A DNA stretch of 51,629 nt from a virus, in the IMG/VR virus record IMGVR_UViG_3300031963_000213, positions 1 through 51,629 of that record; one strand, given 5' to 3'. Both the position numbers and the translations under genes were made by a program. Under the pieces are notes generated by a model, which saw only the letters and a program-made list of their open reading frames with translations, was not told where the DNA came from and did no database searches. Shown here piece by piece: positions 43,141-51,629 of the stretch; position 1 is the stretch's first letter; every line of letters starts with the position of its first letter.

Positions 43141-46100
43141 TCAAACCTTCACGACAACGATCATGCCATGAGCTTCGTGCTCGTTGATCAGCGAGCTTGC
43201 GGATGGCGATCCAGCAGGGGCGAACTGCTTGTAGAGATAGTAGATGTTGTGCAGCCCTGGCGGCATTGCTTTCGCCCACTGCGAACCAGAGGTTGTATCA
43301 ACGGTTCTGTTTTCTCCATAGAAAGCGTCGGCAGCTGGCGACGATTGACTGTTGACACCTGGCGCAACGTAAGCAATCACGTTGTTTACGTCAGTGGTTG
43401 GGTTGTTGTAAATATCAAGAAATGCCGTCACGAGCGTATTGGATGCCTGCACCCAGCTAATTCTTGGAGCAACGGGATAGACAGACGAAGGAGCGACGGA
43501 CCAGTTAAGGCTTGGGACGTTCCAAGAATTCCCAAAGAAGTAAACAGCCCGAGCGTCGTACAGGTTGTAGAAGTTGGCTAAGTAGATGCGGGGGAAGTTG
43601 GCACTCCCAGATCCCTGAATCGTTCCGCCAAGGTCAATCGTGCTAGTTCCGGCCGAGGTAGTGCGAAGCACGCCAACAAAGCGTCTGGACGGATCACCAT
43701 TTTTCACGATCACGCCGTCTCTGTCGCCCCTGGTTGGCATGACGGTATCACTTGGCCATGCCGTATAGTCAACTGCGAGTGTTGGACTTTGGGTGCTTCC
43801 AGCGTTATACAGGTAAATGTCGTAATTCCTGTTTGCAATGTTTGCTGGTGCAAAGCCGTTTCCAGCGTTGCCGGTCAGAAGGCTGAAGGCCTGCAGTCCA
43901 GAGAATCTGACAACCTGCCAACGCAGTGTTGCAGTGCTGTAAAGAGCAATCTCATTGCCGTTAAAAGGATGGACGTAGAGAGTTGTCGAATTCAGCTGGT
44001 TCTCCCCTGGCGTGCTTGAAGAAGATGAGAGGCTGAGTCGCAGGTTGACAACAGACTTGACCGCATCACCAAGAGTTTCAATTAGTGTTGCAGGGGTGAT
44101 GGCAAGATCATTACGCACAAACTCTTGAGCCTCAAGGCTGGTCGCAATCTCAATCGCACCCCTCTGAGAAGTGCTTGCGGCTGGAAGTTCTGGCAGGACG
44201 CCGCCAAATCCATTTACACCTCCCCAGTTGGGTGAACCACTGATCGTCGCATTGCCAAGATTCAGTCCGTTGTTGACGGTGAGTGTATTGACGGCAAGTT
44301 GATCAAAGAAAGTTGGGAATGCAATTTCGTCAATCGGAACATTGGAGTCGCCGATCGCCTCAAAGGAGATCTCATTGCCAGTGGCGAGATCCTGCAGGCC
44401 CTGCGGAGTTACAAGCAGCCCCTCTTCGTTGAAGCCACTTGCGTACACCCGACCACCATCTTGATTGGTGAAGTAATAGGTGAACTTGTTGACAGCGCTC
44501 AGTTCAAGTTGGTACTCGGGCAGTGCCTTTGTGTAATTCAGCGTGCCGGCCCATTCCCAAGCATGGCCGAACAGGCGAATGTTCGACGGGCGGCGGAACT
44601 CAACAGGCCAGTTGCTCCAGCTCGTTGCAGCACCAGATGGAGCGGCAATGCCATCAAGAGCTGCATTTGGATTGCGCTCACGGGTGGCGGCAACCTTCGG
44701 TAGCAAGATTGTGTGAGCGTTTGACGAGCTGAAGCCAAGGCTCATCAGGAACGAATGAATACCGAGATAGTCGGTGGCGGATCTGTACTGAGCCTGAATC
44801 AGCGAATCAGACGACCAAACAGTTGTGAGGTTATAGCCGCAATTGATCGTGCCATCGTTGGCATCGGTGTCGTTGTCAAAGATGACAGCAGGCTGACTGT
44901 TCTTCCAGTAATCCTCAGGGTTGTAGAGGGTGTCCATGTGGACATAGGCCTGTTCCCACTTTTCGAGAGAGAATGAGGTATCGGTGTTCTGAATCTTGCA
45001 GCTCCACTTCTTGCCCTGGTAGGAAACGCAGTCGCCGGGACGATACAGCTGTCCAGAGAGCCAGTTGCGAAGCGGATTGCTACGACGAAGCTCAACGGAC
45101 GCTGAACGAGTCACGCCATTCTGTTCGGGAGCAACAGAGTTGCCGATAGCAACAGTGAGAATTGCGCTATCTGGAATGTTGCCAACGATACCACTGCTAC
45201 CAGGGCTGGTCTGCAGGATGTAGTCACGAACTGGAGTCCGCGACAGGACATTGGTATTGTTGACGCGCAGCGAATAGCGGCGTTCGTCAATCGAGCGCGT
45301 ATCTTGCAGGCGGCGAACGTAGATCCTTGCGCCAGCCAGATCGGGCCAGCTCTGGCCAGTGCTCAGGCCTTGCGAGTTCAGAATCGCATCGCCAGGCTTG
45401 ATGCCGTTCTGATCTTGAAAGACAGCGGTAACAGTGATGACATCGGGCTGCGCCGGATTCCATGCAGTTCCGGTAAGACGAGCGCGATAGTCAAGTCCTC
45501 TTGCATTTTCAATCCAGATGAAGGAGTTGCCCTTCAGCGAGTATCCGTCACGCGCAAGTGATGCAGGGGTTCCTGGGCTGGAAATGCTGTCAGTCAGTGG
45601 AACTGTCAGCGTGATTGAGGTTGCGTTGTTTGCGACACCTTCGTCAACGACGCCAAGATAGATCTTGCGAACGTTGTTGCGCTTTTCTGTCAGATCGGTT
45701 GCAACACGGATTGATCCGACGTTCCAGTTCGAGTCACTGACAAATGCGGCATTCTTATAGCCCTCGGCGATCGCAGCGCATCCGCCGAAGTTGCTGTTGC
45801 TATTTGTGATAGTGATTTCACCACCGGAATCAACCCAGTGGTGGACACCTTGGCCAATCGCAAAAACGGAAACCTCTTGGATGATCGCATCGTTGATGCA
45901 GCGAATATGGAAGCTCCGGCGTGCCGGATTCATCCGCACATCATCGGGATCACTGTTGATCAGGTCGTTGTAGCCAGTGAAGTAGTTGCCCCACTGCGGA
46001 CTCTGATTCGATGCGTATTTCTGCCAGCAGGACAGGTCGCGCTGCAGGCTGACGCCAGTGAACTGCGCCGTCACCATCGACTTAAAGCCGGAAGGCTTGG

Positions 46101-46347
46101 AGCCGTCAGCAAAAATGCCGCAGATACCGTAGTTGCTTCGGATTGAGCAGTTGAAGATGTACGGAGAAGCGGAGAGAGTCGTATCAGTGTTGATTGTCTG
46201 AGCGCCAGACGCTGGCCTGGGGCCGACAATTTCGTATTCGGCCGTGCGCGTTACGGCAAGGCTGTTGTCAAGATTGCCGGTATTGTTGACGCCACCGAAT
46301 GCCAACGATTTTGGCATAGAATTCATCAAGCTCAGCCTTACTTGCAA
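43141..46347 (-). CDS. Giant structural protein, 3' part after frameshift
   Basis: 1068 codons. It continues, in the +1 frame, the protein begun at 46268-47080. From AFGGVNNTGNLDNSLAVTRT the sequence follows cyanophage structural proteins (ASPYIFNCSIRSNYGICGIF, SMVTAQFTGVSLQRDLSCWQ). Later parts are beta-rich, with SQRGAIEIATSLEAQEFVRN (fibre-type) and a C-terminal ending HEAHGMIVVVKV. Without the shift the whole would be ~1330 residues. Its own start codon is not convincing, so it needs the upstream part or internal initiation. Confidence 0.8.
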   Translation of the reverse strand: MQVRLSLMNSMPKSLAFGGVNNTGNLDNSLAVTRTAEYEIVGPRPASGAQTINTDTTLSASPYIFNCSIRSNYGICGIFADGSKPSGFKSMVTAQFTGVSLQRDLSCWQKYASNQSPQWGNYFTGYNDLINSDPDDVRMNPARRSFHIRCINDAIIQEVSVFAIGQGVHHWVDSGGEITITNSNSNFGGCAAIAEGYKNAAFVSDSNWNVGSIRVATDLTEKRNNVRKIYLGVVDEGVANNATSITLTVPLTDSISSPGTPASLARDGYSLKGNSFIWIENARGLDYRARLTGTAWNPAQPDVITVTAVFQDQNGIKPGDAILNSQGLSTGQSWPDLAGARIYVRRLQDTRSIDERRYSLRVNNTNVLSRTPVRDYILQTSPGSSGIVGNIPDSAILTVAIGNSVAPEQNGVTRSASVELRRSNPLRNWLSGQLYRPGDCVSYQGKKWSCKIQNTDTSFSLEKWEQAYVHMDTLYNPEDYWKNSQPAVIFDNDTDANDGTINCGYNLTTVWSSDSLIQAQYRSATDYLGIHSFLMSLGFSSSNAHTILLPKVAATRERNPNAALDGIAAPSGAATSWSNWPVEFRRPSNIRLFGHAWEWAGTLNYTKALPEYQLELSAVNKFTYYFTNQDGGRVYASGFNEEGLLVTPQGLQDLATGNEISFEAIGDSNVPIDEIAFPTFFDQLAVNTLTVNNGLNLGNATISGSPNWGGVNGFGGVLPELPAASTSQRGAIEIATSLEAQEFVRNDLAITPATLIETLGDAVKSVVNLRLSLSSSSSTPGENQLNSTTLYVHPFNGNEIALYSTATLRWQVVRFSGLQAFSLLTGNAGNGFAPANIANRNYDIYLYNAGSTQSPTLAVDYTAWPSDTVMPTRGDRDGVIVKNGDPSRRFVGVLRTTSAGTSTIDLGGTIQGSGSANFPRIYLANFYNLYDARAVYFFGNSWNVPSLNWSVAPSSVYPVAPRISWVQASNTLVTAFLDIYNNPTTDVNNVIAYVAPGVNSQSSPAADAFYGENRTVDTTSGSQWAKAMPPGLHNIYYLYKQFAPAGSPSASSLINEHEAHGMIVVVKV

Positions 46348-47080
46348 ACTGAAAGCAGTCCAGTAGATGGTGCGAGGATGTGCTGCCGACTTGATCCATG
46401 AAGGTCATGCCGAAGTAGTATCCAGCGCCAGTCACCTTGAAGATGGCTCGGCGGTTGCTGCAGTCGGATGCCTCGTCAGCAGGCGCCGGAACCGAGCCAG
46501 GCCGAACGATCGTCTTGCGGAGGTCGATGTTGCACAGGCTCGCGCCACGGACCAGCAGGATGCCCCCGGTGCCGGAGGGGTTGAAAGCCTCCAGCTCCGC
46601 ATCCGTGGGATCCTTGCCGTTCTCCCACTCGCTCACGGACGCAGCCCCGGCGCCATTCAGGGCGTAGGAGACGCCAGGGGACAGGAAAATGCTGACGAGA
46701 TCAGTATTTGCAAGAGGATTTTCGTAGTATGACTTGGCGGTGATGATACCGGCTTCAATAACAGCGCGGTTGATTGTCTTGAAGGGCCTTGCCGGTGTGT
46801 AACCGCATTCCAGGCGCTGAAGTTCAATGCGCTCAGTCGCTGATCCGCTTGTTGAGTAACTTCCGCTTACGAATCTATCACTGCCGATATATGGATTGAC
46901 GTACAGGACATAGGGTGCGGACAGCGGATCACTGATGACAGCGCCAGAGCCAATTTCAGCGCCGCCGCTCAGCTGGCGAACAGCATCGGTGATCGCTGCA
47001 ACCTGAGCGCGAACAGTGCCTTGCGAGCTGTTGATGTTGTCGAAAGAGCCGACCTGGCCACTGCGGACAATCTTGGTCAC
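46268..47080 (-). CDS. Giant structural protein, 5' part
   Basis: 270 codons from ATG 47080 (MTKIVRSGQVGSFDNINSSQ). It includes LYVNPYIGSDRFVSGSYSTS, PFKTINRAVIEAGIITAKSY and SSHHLLDCFQFASKAELDEF, as in large cyanophage virion proteins. The last ~10 residues (VGIRWRQQYRQS) are the out-of-frame end. The +1 frame then gives AFGGVNNTG. Removing one A from the AAAA run near 46324 would read FYAKSLAFGG and restore a single gene. Confidence 0.8.
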   Translation of the reverse strand: MTKIVRSGQVGSFDNINSSQGTVRAQVAAITDAVRQLSGGAEIGSGAVISDPLSAPYVLYVNPYIGSDRFVSGSYSTSGSATERIELQRLECGYTPARPFKTINRAVIEAGIITAKSYYENPLANTDLVSIFLSPGVSYALNGAGAASVSEWENGKDPTDAELEAFNPSGTGGILLVRGASLCNIDLRKTIVRPGSVPAPADEASDCSNRRAIFKVTGAGYYFGMTFMDQVGSTSSHHLLDCFQFASKAELDEFYAKIVGIRWRQQYRQS

Positions 47081-47139
47081 AGCACAAGCGCGTCAATACG
47101 CACAGTGTAGATGCGCTGAGATTGAGCCAGTTGGCAAGT

Positions 47140-48300
47140 CTAGGAGAAGGGGCCGATCAATGGCTTGATGCCAATTCCATCTTTATCCTTGACGACGACG
47201 AACTGAGAAGAGTAGTTGATCGCTTCGTCTACGGAAGCTCCGATTTCACCGGGGCCAAGCAGAATGTCGGCTTCAATCCATACGGCATCCTCTTTCTCGC
47301 AACCAACGGATCGCTGATCCTGAACGCGAAGGCGGACTCTTGCCTTTGATCCAGTTTCGGTCATCAACATCAACCTGATGAAGCCTCTTGCATCAAAACT
47401 GCCAGAGCCTGGATTGCTGACAGGTATGAATCCATTGAAGCTTCCAGATCCCCTGACCACATCTTTGACGCTATCACCAAAGTCTTCGCCAATAGCAGTC
47501 GTGTCGAGAACTGTTGGATCGGTTTGCAGCGTCCATTCGCGGCAGCCAACAAGAATCGACCAGCCACGCTGCTCCGGGTCATCGGCAACGCTTGTCATTT
47601 CTTCCGGTAGGTCGATATAAGCGCTTGCCCCCTGCTCTCGTTGAGGCATTTCCTCAAACAGAAACTCTCCAAGAGCTTCAAACGCAATTTGGTAGTCGGT
47701 TGACGAGCTGTAGGGAGCAATCAGCAGATTTTTGTAGTCAACATTTGAGAAAGTGATTAACTGGTCTGGACTTCTATTGATCGCTCCGTTTTCAGAGGTA
47801 TAAAAAGTAATGCGATCAAGCTGATCACGATTGACGTAGGCTTCAATCACCCGGTCAAAACCTGTCGTCAGCTGCGTTTCCCAAAAACCGGCGGAAATCG
47901 TGTAAGCGAAGAAGTCGTCAGCGGGATCCTGAAGCGTGCCAGGAACAATGAAGTCATCGGCTGGATCACCAGGTGTCCCTGGATTGACCATCAGCGGTGC
48001 AACGTCTGACTTCCAGAAAATCGTGTTTCCGCTTCCCCTGTGAGCGGTTTCAGGCCCCTGTGCCCAGCTACTGCCACCCCAAAATCTGTGCCCTTCTGGA
48101 CACGGGGCGTATTGCTGGCTGGAGGTTCTTACAGGAAAGCCGAGGTACGAATAGATCAGGACTCTCTGGCCGGTCCAGAAAGCCTTGTCTTGGCAGAAGA
48201 TCGCATTGGATCCAGCCCTGCTGGACTGCGGGAAAACGGTGGGCTCAGGCCATTCCCGGCTGAGCTGCACATAGCCGCCGTAGCCAAGAATGACAGACAT
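47140..48300 (-). CDS. Structural protein with tail-tube-like C-terminal half
   Basis: 386 residues. The N-terminal half is unique (PTVFPQSSRAGSNAIFCQDK, IYSYLGFPVRTSSQQYAPCP). The C-terminal half (WSILVGCREWTLQTDPTVLD, TTAIGEDFGDSVKDVVRGSG) has the 'W.L.....LDTT..G........GSG.F.G' layout of tail tube and similar virion proteins, and resembles the next protein. It ends in a normal stop one base into the upstream ATG. Most likely a tail component. Confidence 0.65.
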   Translation of the reverse strand: MSVILGYGGYVQLSREWPEPTVFPQSSRAGSNAIFCQDKAFWTGQRVLIYSYLGFPVRTSSQQYAPCPEGHRFWGGSSWAQGPETAHRGSGNTIFWKSDVAPLMVNPGTPGDPADDFIVPGTLQDPADDFFAYTISAGFWETQLTTGFDRVIEAYVNRDQLDRITFYTSENGAINRSPDQLITFSNVDYKNLLIAPYSSSTDYQIAFEALGEFLFEEMPQREQGASAYIDLPEEMTSVADDPEQRGWSILVGCREWTLQTDPTVLDTTAIGEDFGDSVKDVVRGSGSFNGFIPVSNPGSGSFDARGFIRLMLMTETGSKARVRLRVQDQRSVGCEKEDAVWIEADILLGPGEIGASVDEAINYSSQFVVVKDKDGIGIKPLIGPFS

Positions 48301-48701
48301 CAGAAGGAACCGGTGATAGGACCGCTGAACTGAATCGAGATGCTGATGCGCAGCAGATCACCAACAGAAACAGATGCACCGCGAGAGGTGATGATTGCCG
48401 TTCCTTCACGCGAGCCGTTGCTGGTATTCTTGATCCACTCAATCTTCAGCGTACCATCGGTCGTGTTGTTTTGATCAATGGCGTTGATCAGTCCTGCAGC
48501 AACCGAATCAGATGGATCGTAAAACAGTGTACCAGAAAACGTGTTATTCCTCAGCTTGCTGCTGACGTATGTTCGATCGCTGGCACCAAGCGCCGTAGTT
48601 TCAAGTGCGGGCTTCTCGGTTGGCTGTTCAGCAGAAATGAAGCTGCCGACATGCTGGCCGTTCCAGTAGACGTATGCGTCTGCGCCGGTTGCAATGCCCA
48701 T
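48300..48701 (-). CDS. Tail-tube-like protein
   Basis: 133 residues. YVYWNGQHVGSFISAEQPTE, KPALETTALGASDRTYVSSK, then NTFSGTLFYDPSDSVAAGLI and SISIQFSGPITG follow phage tail tube proteins ('G......D.TTLG....Y...L....G...YDP.D'). Such proteins stack as rings to form the tail tube. The position after tip/fibre genes is unusual for a main tube protein, so it may be a tube-like tip component. Confidence 0.7.
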   Translation of the reverse strand: MGIATGADAYVYWNGQHVGSFISAEQPTEKPALETTALGASDRTYVSSKLRNNTFSGTLFYDPSDSVAAGLINAIDQNNTTDGTLKIEWIKNTSNGSREGTAIITSRGASVSVGDLLRISISIQFSGPITGSF

Positions 48702-48755
48702 TGGACTTGAATACTTTGCCTCATTCTACCGCCCTTGGTCAAAGCTGGCTAACAG

Positions 48756-48992
48756 CTAGTTGAGCCCCCTTGGCCATATCTGGCCAGTTGTTGGAACTGA
48801 GCCACCTCCTCCACCGCCACCGCTACCGGAGATTTCAATGTTCATAAAGTAGGTTGGCCCCGTTCCATCTTGCTGAAAGCGTTTGTAGTTTACACGCACT
48901 GTTCCTTCAGTGCTTCCGCTAACAAGTGACACACTTGAAGCTGAAAGCGAAGTCGTAGCCTGATTCGGTGGATCCTGGTTAAATATCGCCAT
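48756..48992 (-). CDS. Small structural protein with glycine run
   Basis: 78 residues: Ser/Thr-rich start (NQATTSLSASSVSLVSGSTE), a beta segment (TYFMNIEISGSG) and seven to eight consecutive glycines (~60), then TTGQIWPRGLN. Probably a minor virion or linker protein. It touches the next upstream stop by one base. No family recognised. Confidence 0.55.
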   Translation of the reverse strand: MAIFNQDPPNQATTSLSASSVSLVSGSTEGTVRVNYKRFQQDGTGPTYFMNIEISGSGGGGGGGSVPTTGQIWPRGLN

Positions 48993-50011
48993 CAGATAAT
49001 CCTTGCCCCAAAAGCCATGGAGGCCGACGTGTTGGCGCCACTACCGTTCAGCCTGAGAAGAATTTCCCATTCTTCAACTCCAGCTGTTACCACGAAGGTA
49101 TCGCCAATCCCAAGTGTGTTATTCACGTATGTTGGAATAATCCCAAAATCTGATGGGAGCTGTGAATTGTTCATGTAAAAAGAGTAGGGGACTCCGGTTA
49201 CAATCGGATTGTAGTTGCTTGTGTAAGCCGGATTTCCAGAAGCTACCGCATTTGGTATGAGCAGGGAAAACGCTGTAGAGTTTCCACCTGCGTAAGTCAT
49301 GGGAATTGGCAGGCTGCTTACATAGTTTGTTGATCTTCCTGGGATTGAGTAGCTTGACACGCACGTACTGAAATCAGCCCCAGAGCTAGTCGTTCCAGCA
49401 ATAATTGATCCAGCTCCATAAGATCTTCTCAATGTAAACAATGAATTGAATGAGAGTGTTTGACTTGCGTTTGAGGTGGAGATTACTGGAGTAATGAAAT
49501 GCGAGAAAAACGTTTTATCAAGATCCATCCAGCTAGCCACCTGATGGCTTGGATGTGAGATAGTAAATACAATATTTTGCGTTGTGCTTTGCTTGAGCAC
49601 AAAGTAAGAATGCGTATTATTTACCTGAGATGTGTAACGCAAAAGTTCTGCGTTAGTTGCAGTGGACATGCTGCCAGAGTGCATCTGCCTTCCAGATGGA
49701 GAGCTGGTAGTATTCGAGAAAAAATCAAGCCATAGGGTTCCAGTCGGAACATTTGTTGAAGTATTCCATCCAGTTGTAACTTGAAACCAAAACCCAGCAG
49801 TTGTAAACTGGAACCAGTAGAAGCAGTCTCCGTAAACCTTTCCGGCTGAGTATGTAATTCTGAGAACTCTGTTTAGAGTGCTGCCAGACGTAAAGGCTGA
49901 GTGCCAGTCCGACATCAAACCAGCATCAATAAAGGCAGACCTGAACGCATCTGCAAGCTGTGTTGCAGTCCAAGTGGCCGTAAGTGAATAGGTCTGCTTG
50001 GTGACTGGCAT
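48992..50011 (-). CDS. Hypothetical virion protein
   Basis: 339 residues, strongly beta-rich and Ser/Thr/Asn-rich, with few charged residues. N-terminus MPVTKQTYSLTATWTATQLA. Aromatic clusters occur (CFYWFQFTTAGFWFQVTTGW). It has the composition of a phage adhesin or baseplate-associated protein. It lies between the fibre-bearing tail protein and the small glycine-rich protein. No named family. Confidence 0.6.
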   Translation of the reverse strand: MPVTKQTYSLTATWTATQLADAFRSAFIDAGLMSDWHSAFTSGSTLNRVLRITYSAGKVYGDCFYWFQFTTAGFWFQVTTGWNTSTNVPTGTLWLDFFSNTTSSPSGRQMHSGSMSTATNAELLRYTSQVNNTHSYFVLKQSTTQNIVFTISHPSHQVASWMDLDKTFFSHFITPVISTSNASQTLSFNSLFTLRRSYGAGSIIAGTTSSGADFSTCVSSYSIPGRSTNYVSSLPIPMTYAGGNSTAFSLLIPNAVASGNPAYTSNYNPIVTGVPYSFYMNNSQLPSDFGIIPTYVNNTLGIGDTFVVTAGVEEWEILLRLNGSGANTSASMAFGARII

Positions 50012-50013
50012 GA

Positions 50014-51384
50014 TCAGCTGTTGAAGGAAAGAATTGAGAACTGAAGGGCCAGCGCCCTGGTCACTGTATCAGTATTCTGAACCCTGAGGTACACAAGGCC
50101 AGCTGTCGGCTGAACGAGTGGGACTGGCGAGAGTCGGATGGTTTGTGGTGTCGCCGTGGTTACAAGTTCTGCGTAATACTCGCTACCAGCTAACGGCAGT
50201 GTGCCGCCTGGATTTGTTCTTGCATCAGCGGCGCGTGCAGCACTGGTCCCGTACACTCTAATCCAAGCTGGAGTGGATGCAGTAAGGCTCAGCAGCTGAA
50301 ACAGGCTGTTGCTTGACAGCGTGAAGTCTGCGCTGGCGCCAGCTGCAAGCGATCCTGTCGTATGCGTAAGCGTACCCGCTGAAACACCGGTTCCAGGCGG
50401 CTGAGCCCACGTACCATCGGCCCTCAGATAGTTTGATGTTCCGCCACCGCTTGCGGGTGCAAGACCGGCATCGCCACTGGAAACAAGTGGGAGTGTCGCA
50501 TCATTGCCGGTGCTGCTCTGAAGTAGCCTGATTGACGGTGTATATGACAGATCAGTAGAAGATTGCGGAGGCGCCGCCCATGTGCCATCTGCTCTCAGGA
50601 AATTGGTAGTGCCACCACCAGAAGACGGTGCAAGGCCGGGGTCAGCGCTAGATACAAGCGGCAGCGTAACATCATCGCCAGTGCTACTTGCAAGCAGCCT
50701 TGTTGACGGCGTATAGGCAAGGTTTGTTGGAACATTCGGCTGTGCGCCAACTTCAATGTTGTCCAGCTTCAACTTATCGTTCTTCGACATCCCGCCATCG
50801 GCCGTCTGGGTGGCCATGGGCAGGGAGAGCACCGGATTGGTGCCCCCGGTCGAGCTGAGGGGTGCTTCGGCGCTGACGCTGGTGACGTACTGGGTCGGCT
50901 GGACCGTGCCGCCTCCAGGGCCTCCTGGCGTTGGCAGAGGGGCCGGCAGGATCGGCGTGGTCGATGAACCGGTGGAGTCCGGCATGAGCCGAGCCGCCAG
51001 CTCCATCGACATATTTGATACTTCTGCGCCACCCTCCACGCGATTGATACGTGGTGGGGAGTCTTCAATAAAGTACCAGAGAAGCCCAGGATAGGCCGAG
51101 CCATCAAGAAACAGCCTCAGGTCATCACCAGCACCACGAAAAAAGCTTTCGTAAAAGGCAATCGGCGCAAGTCCCCTTGAGTTGATGCAGGTGAGCAGCA
51201 CCTGGGCGCACAGATAGTTCGAGATATTCCTGAATTCAACTGTAAGCCTGCCATCGTATTGACGATTGCCAAACTTGCGTCTTGACGAAACGCCGCCAAG
51301 ACTTGTATCGGACCCCACCGGAAAGCGCGGGGCCACAAAATCCATTGACGAAGGGGTGATGTCTGGGAACTGTACGAAGTTCAT
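50014..51384 (-). CDS. Minor tail protein fused to fibre repeats
   Basis: 456 residues. The N-terminal ~140 (VQFPDITPSSMDFVAPRFPV, SSRRKFGNRQYDGRLTVEFR, NISNYLCAQVLLTCINSRG) resemble phage minor tail proteins. The middle carries MSKNDKLKLDNIEVGAQPNV and two repeats of 'TPS.RLL.SSTG.D.TLPLVSS..GLAP.SGGGT.N.LRADGTWA.PP', shared with the 827-residue fibre. A beta-sandwich end follows (AGASADFTLSSNSLFQLLSL, YYAELVTTATPQTI). It links the tail to host-binding fibre parts. Its ATG overlaps the stop of the tail-tip gene. Confidence 0.75.
   Translation of the reverse strand: MNFVQFPDITPSSMDFVAPRFPVGSDTSLGGVSSRRKFGNRQYDGRLTVEFRNISNYLCAQVLLTCINSRGLAPIAFYESFFRGAGDDLRLFLDGSAYPGLLWYFIEDSPPRINRVEGGAEVSNMSMELAARLMPDSTGSSTTPILPAPLPTPGGPGGGTVQPTQYVTSVSAEAPLSSTGGTNPVLSLPMATQTADGGMSKNDKLKLDNIEVGAQPNVPTNLAYTPSTRLLASSTGDDVTLPLVSSADPGLAPSSGGGTTNFLRADGTWAAPPQSSTDLSYTPSIRLLQSSTGNDATLPLVSSGDAGLAPASGGGTSNYLRADGTWAQPPGTGVSAGTLTHTTGSLAAGASADFTLSSNSLFQLLSLTASTPAWIRVYGTSAARAADARTNPGGTLPLAGSEYYAELVTTATPQTIRLSPVPLVQPTAGLVYLRVQNTDTVTRALALQFSILSFNS
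50404..50710 (-). repeat. Direct repeat of fibre module
   Basis: Two head-to-tail copies (about 50404-50550 and 50574-50710) code the TPSxRLLxSSTG...LRADGTW module of the minor tail/fibre protein. A related single copy lies near 40320-40460 in the large fibre gene, with GGCGGAACCACNAA-like wording. Confidence 0.65.
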
Positions 51385-51629
51385 TTTTCAATCACCCAGT
51401 TTTCGTCAGTGGACAGCCCTCCCCAATTCTGGGACAAGATCAGCCTGCCATTTTCATCAGTCGGAGTCTCAATGGCATTTGCGATGAATCCGCTGTTTTC
51501 GGCCGGATCAATGTCCAGAATTCTGTAGGTCTTGTAGTCGGAGCCGGATTCCTTGATCACGAAAATGATGCCAGATGGTGAAGCCGTGCCATCTTCGTTG
51601 ATCGTCAACTCAGATTCCGTGACCTCGCT
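51381..51629 (-). CDS. C-terminal part of a tail-tip (gpJ-like) protein
   Basis: The frame enters from the right edge without a start and ends at 51381, overlapping the next ATG by four bases. The visible 82 residues include SGSDYKTYRILDIDPAENSG, IANAIETPTDENGRLI and WVIEK. The 'YRILDID....GF.ANAI' part resembles the fibronectin-like segments of central tail tip (J-type) proteins, which contact the host. It is the last part of a gene that lies mostly outside the window. Confidence 0.55.
   Translation of the reverse strand, partial: SEVTESELTINEDGTASPSGIIFVIKESGSDYKTYRILDIDPAENSGFIANAIETPTDENGRLILSQNWGGLSTDENWVIEK

Noticed and set aside
1-51629. Integrase, transposase or insertion sequence
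   Set aside because: No tyrosine or serine recombinase and no DDE transposase motif found in any frame; the only mobile-type genes are HNH endonucleases.

Overview
The window is part of the genome of a tailed double-stranded DNA phage that most probably infects a cyanobacterium of the Synechococcus/Cyanobium kind. The phage assignment rests on an almost gap-free gene layout with 1-, 4- and 8-base overlaps, a tail and tail-fibre block, a lysin, and a virus-type replication and nucleotide set. The cyanobacterial assignment rests on a cyanobacterial-type AbrB-like regulator, a sigma factor with the N-terminal look of cyanobacterial group 2/3 sigmas, and RTX and pentapeptide-repeat proteins. Several GC-rich small proteins (14.3-17.3 kb) also have the style seen in cyanophages. 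No integrase, terminase, portal or capsid gene is visible, so this is an internal part of a larger genome and its lifestyle cannot be read from it.

Layout, left to right. (1) 1-9.5 kb: three leftward operons of small, mostly unrecognised genes. Each starts from a near-identical promoter/leader cassette at about 1.1-1.3, 6.0-6.16 and 9.35-9.48 kb. They look like early host-takeover genes. (2) 9.5-22.4 kb: a long leftward accessory block with a dNMP-kinase-like enzyme, two HNH-type proteins, zinc-finger/HTH proteins, tiny membrane proteins, a GC-rich array built from a shuffled N-terminal module, a pentapeptide-repeat protein and an RTX protein. (3) 22.39-22.78 kb: a lone rightward mini-unit with its own promoter and terminator. 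(4) 22.8-30.9 kb: leftward MazG-like enzyme, a free-standing AbrB-like regulator unit, RusA resolvase, SSB, a second OB-fold-like protein, PD-(D/E)XK nuclease, Rad52-type annealing protein, DnaB helicase and a winged-helix replication protein. A short rightward pair lies at 27.75-28.33 kb. (5) 31.1-33.8 kb: a rightward operon of a small SH3-like protein, dCTP deaminase, ThyX and a sigma factor. (6) 34.0-37.4 kb: leftward P-loop protein, XRE-like regulator and primase-polymerase, then one rightward gene. (7) 37.5-51.6 kb: leftward lysis and tail block. Read in the direction of transcription it runs tail-tip fragment, fibre proteins, tail-tube-like proteins, a frameshifted giant fibre protein, a two-domain lysin, fibre and lectin-like tip, fibre assembly protein, and two membrane proteins that may act as holins.

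How it fits together: Dcd, ThyX, MazG and the dNMP kinase adjust nucleotide pools. PrimPol, the winged-helix protein, DnaB and SSB replicate the DNA. The nuclease, Rad52-type protein and RusA recombine and resolve it. The sigma factor, AbrB-like, XRE-like and ribbon-helix-helix proteins are the likely regulators. Beyond individual genes, the strongest signals are the threefold promoter cassette with a compensating 5' hairpin, a CCAACCAAC motif just upstream of at least six start codons, the insulated abrB unit, the module-shuffled gene array with slippage-prone runs, and a T-arm-like tRNA fragment between genes.
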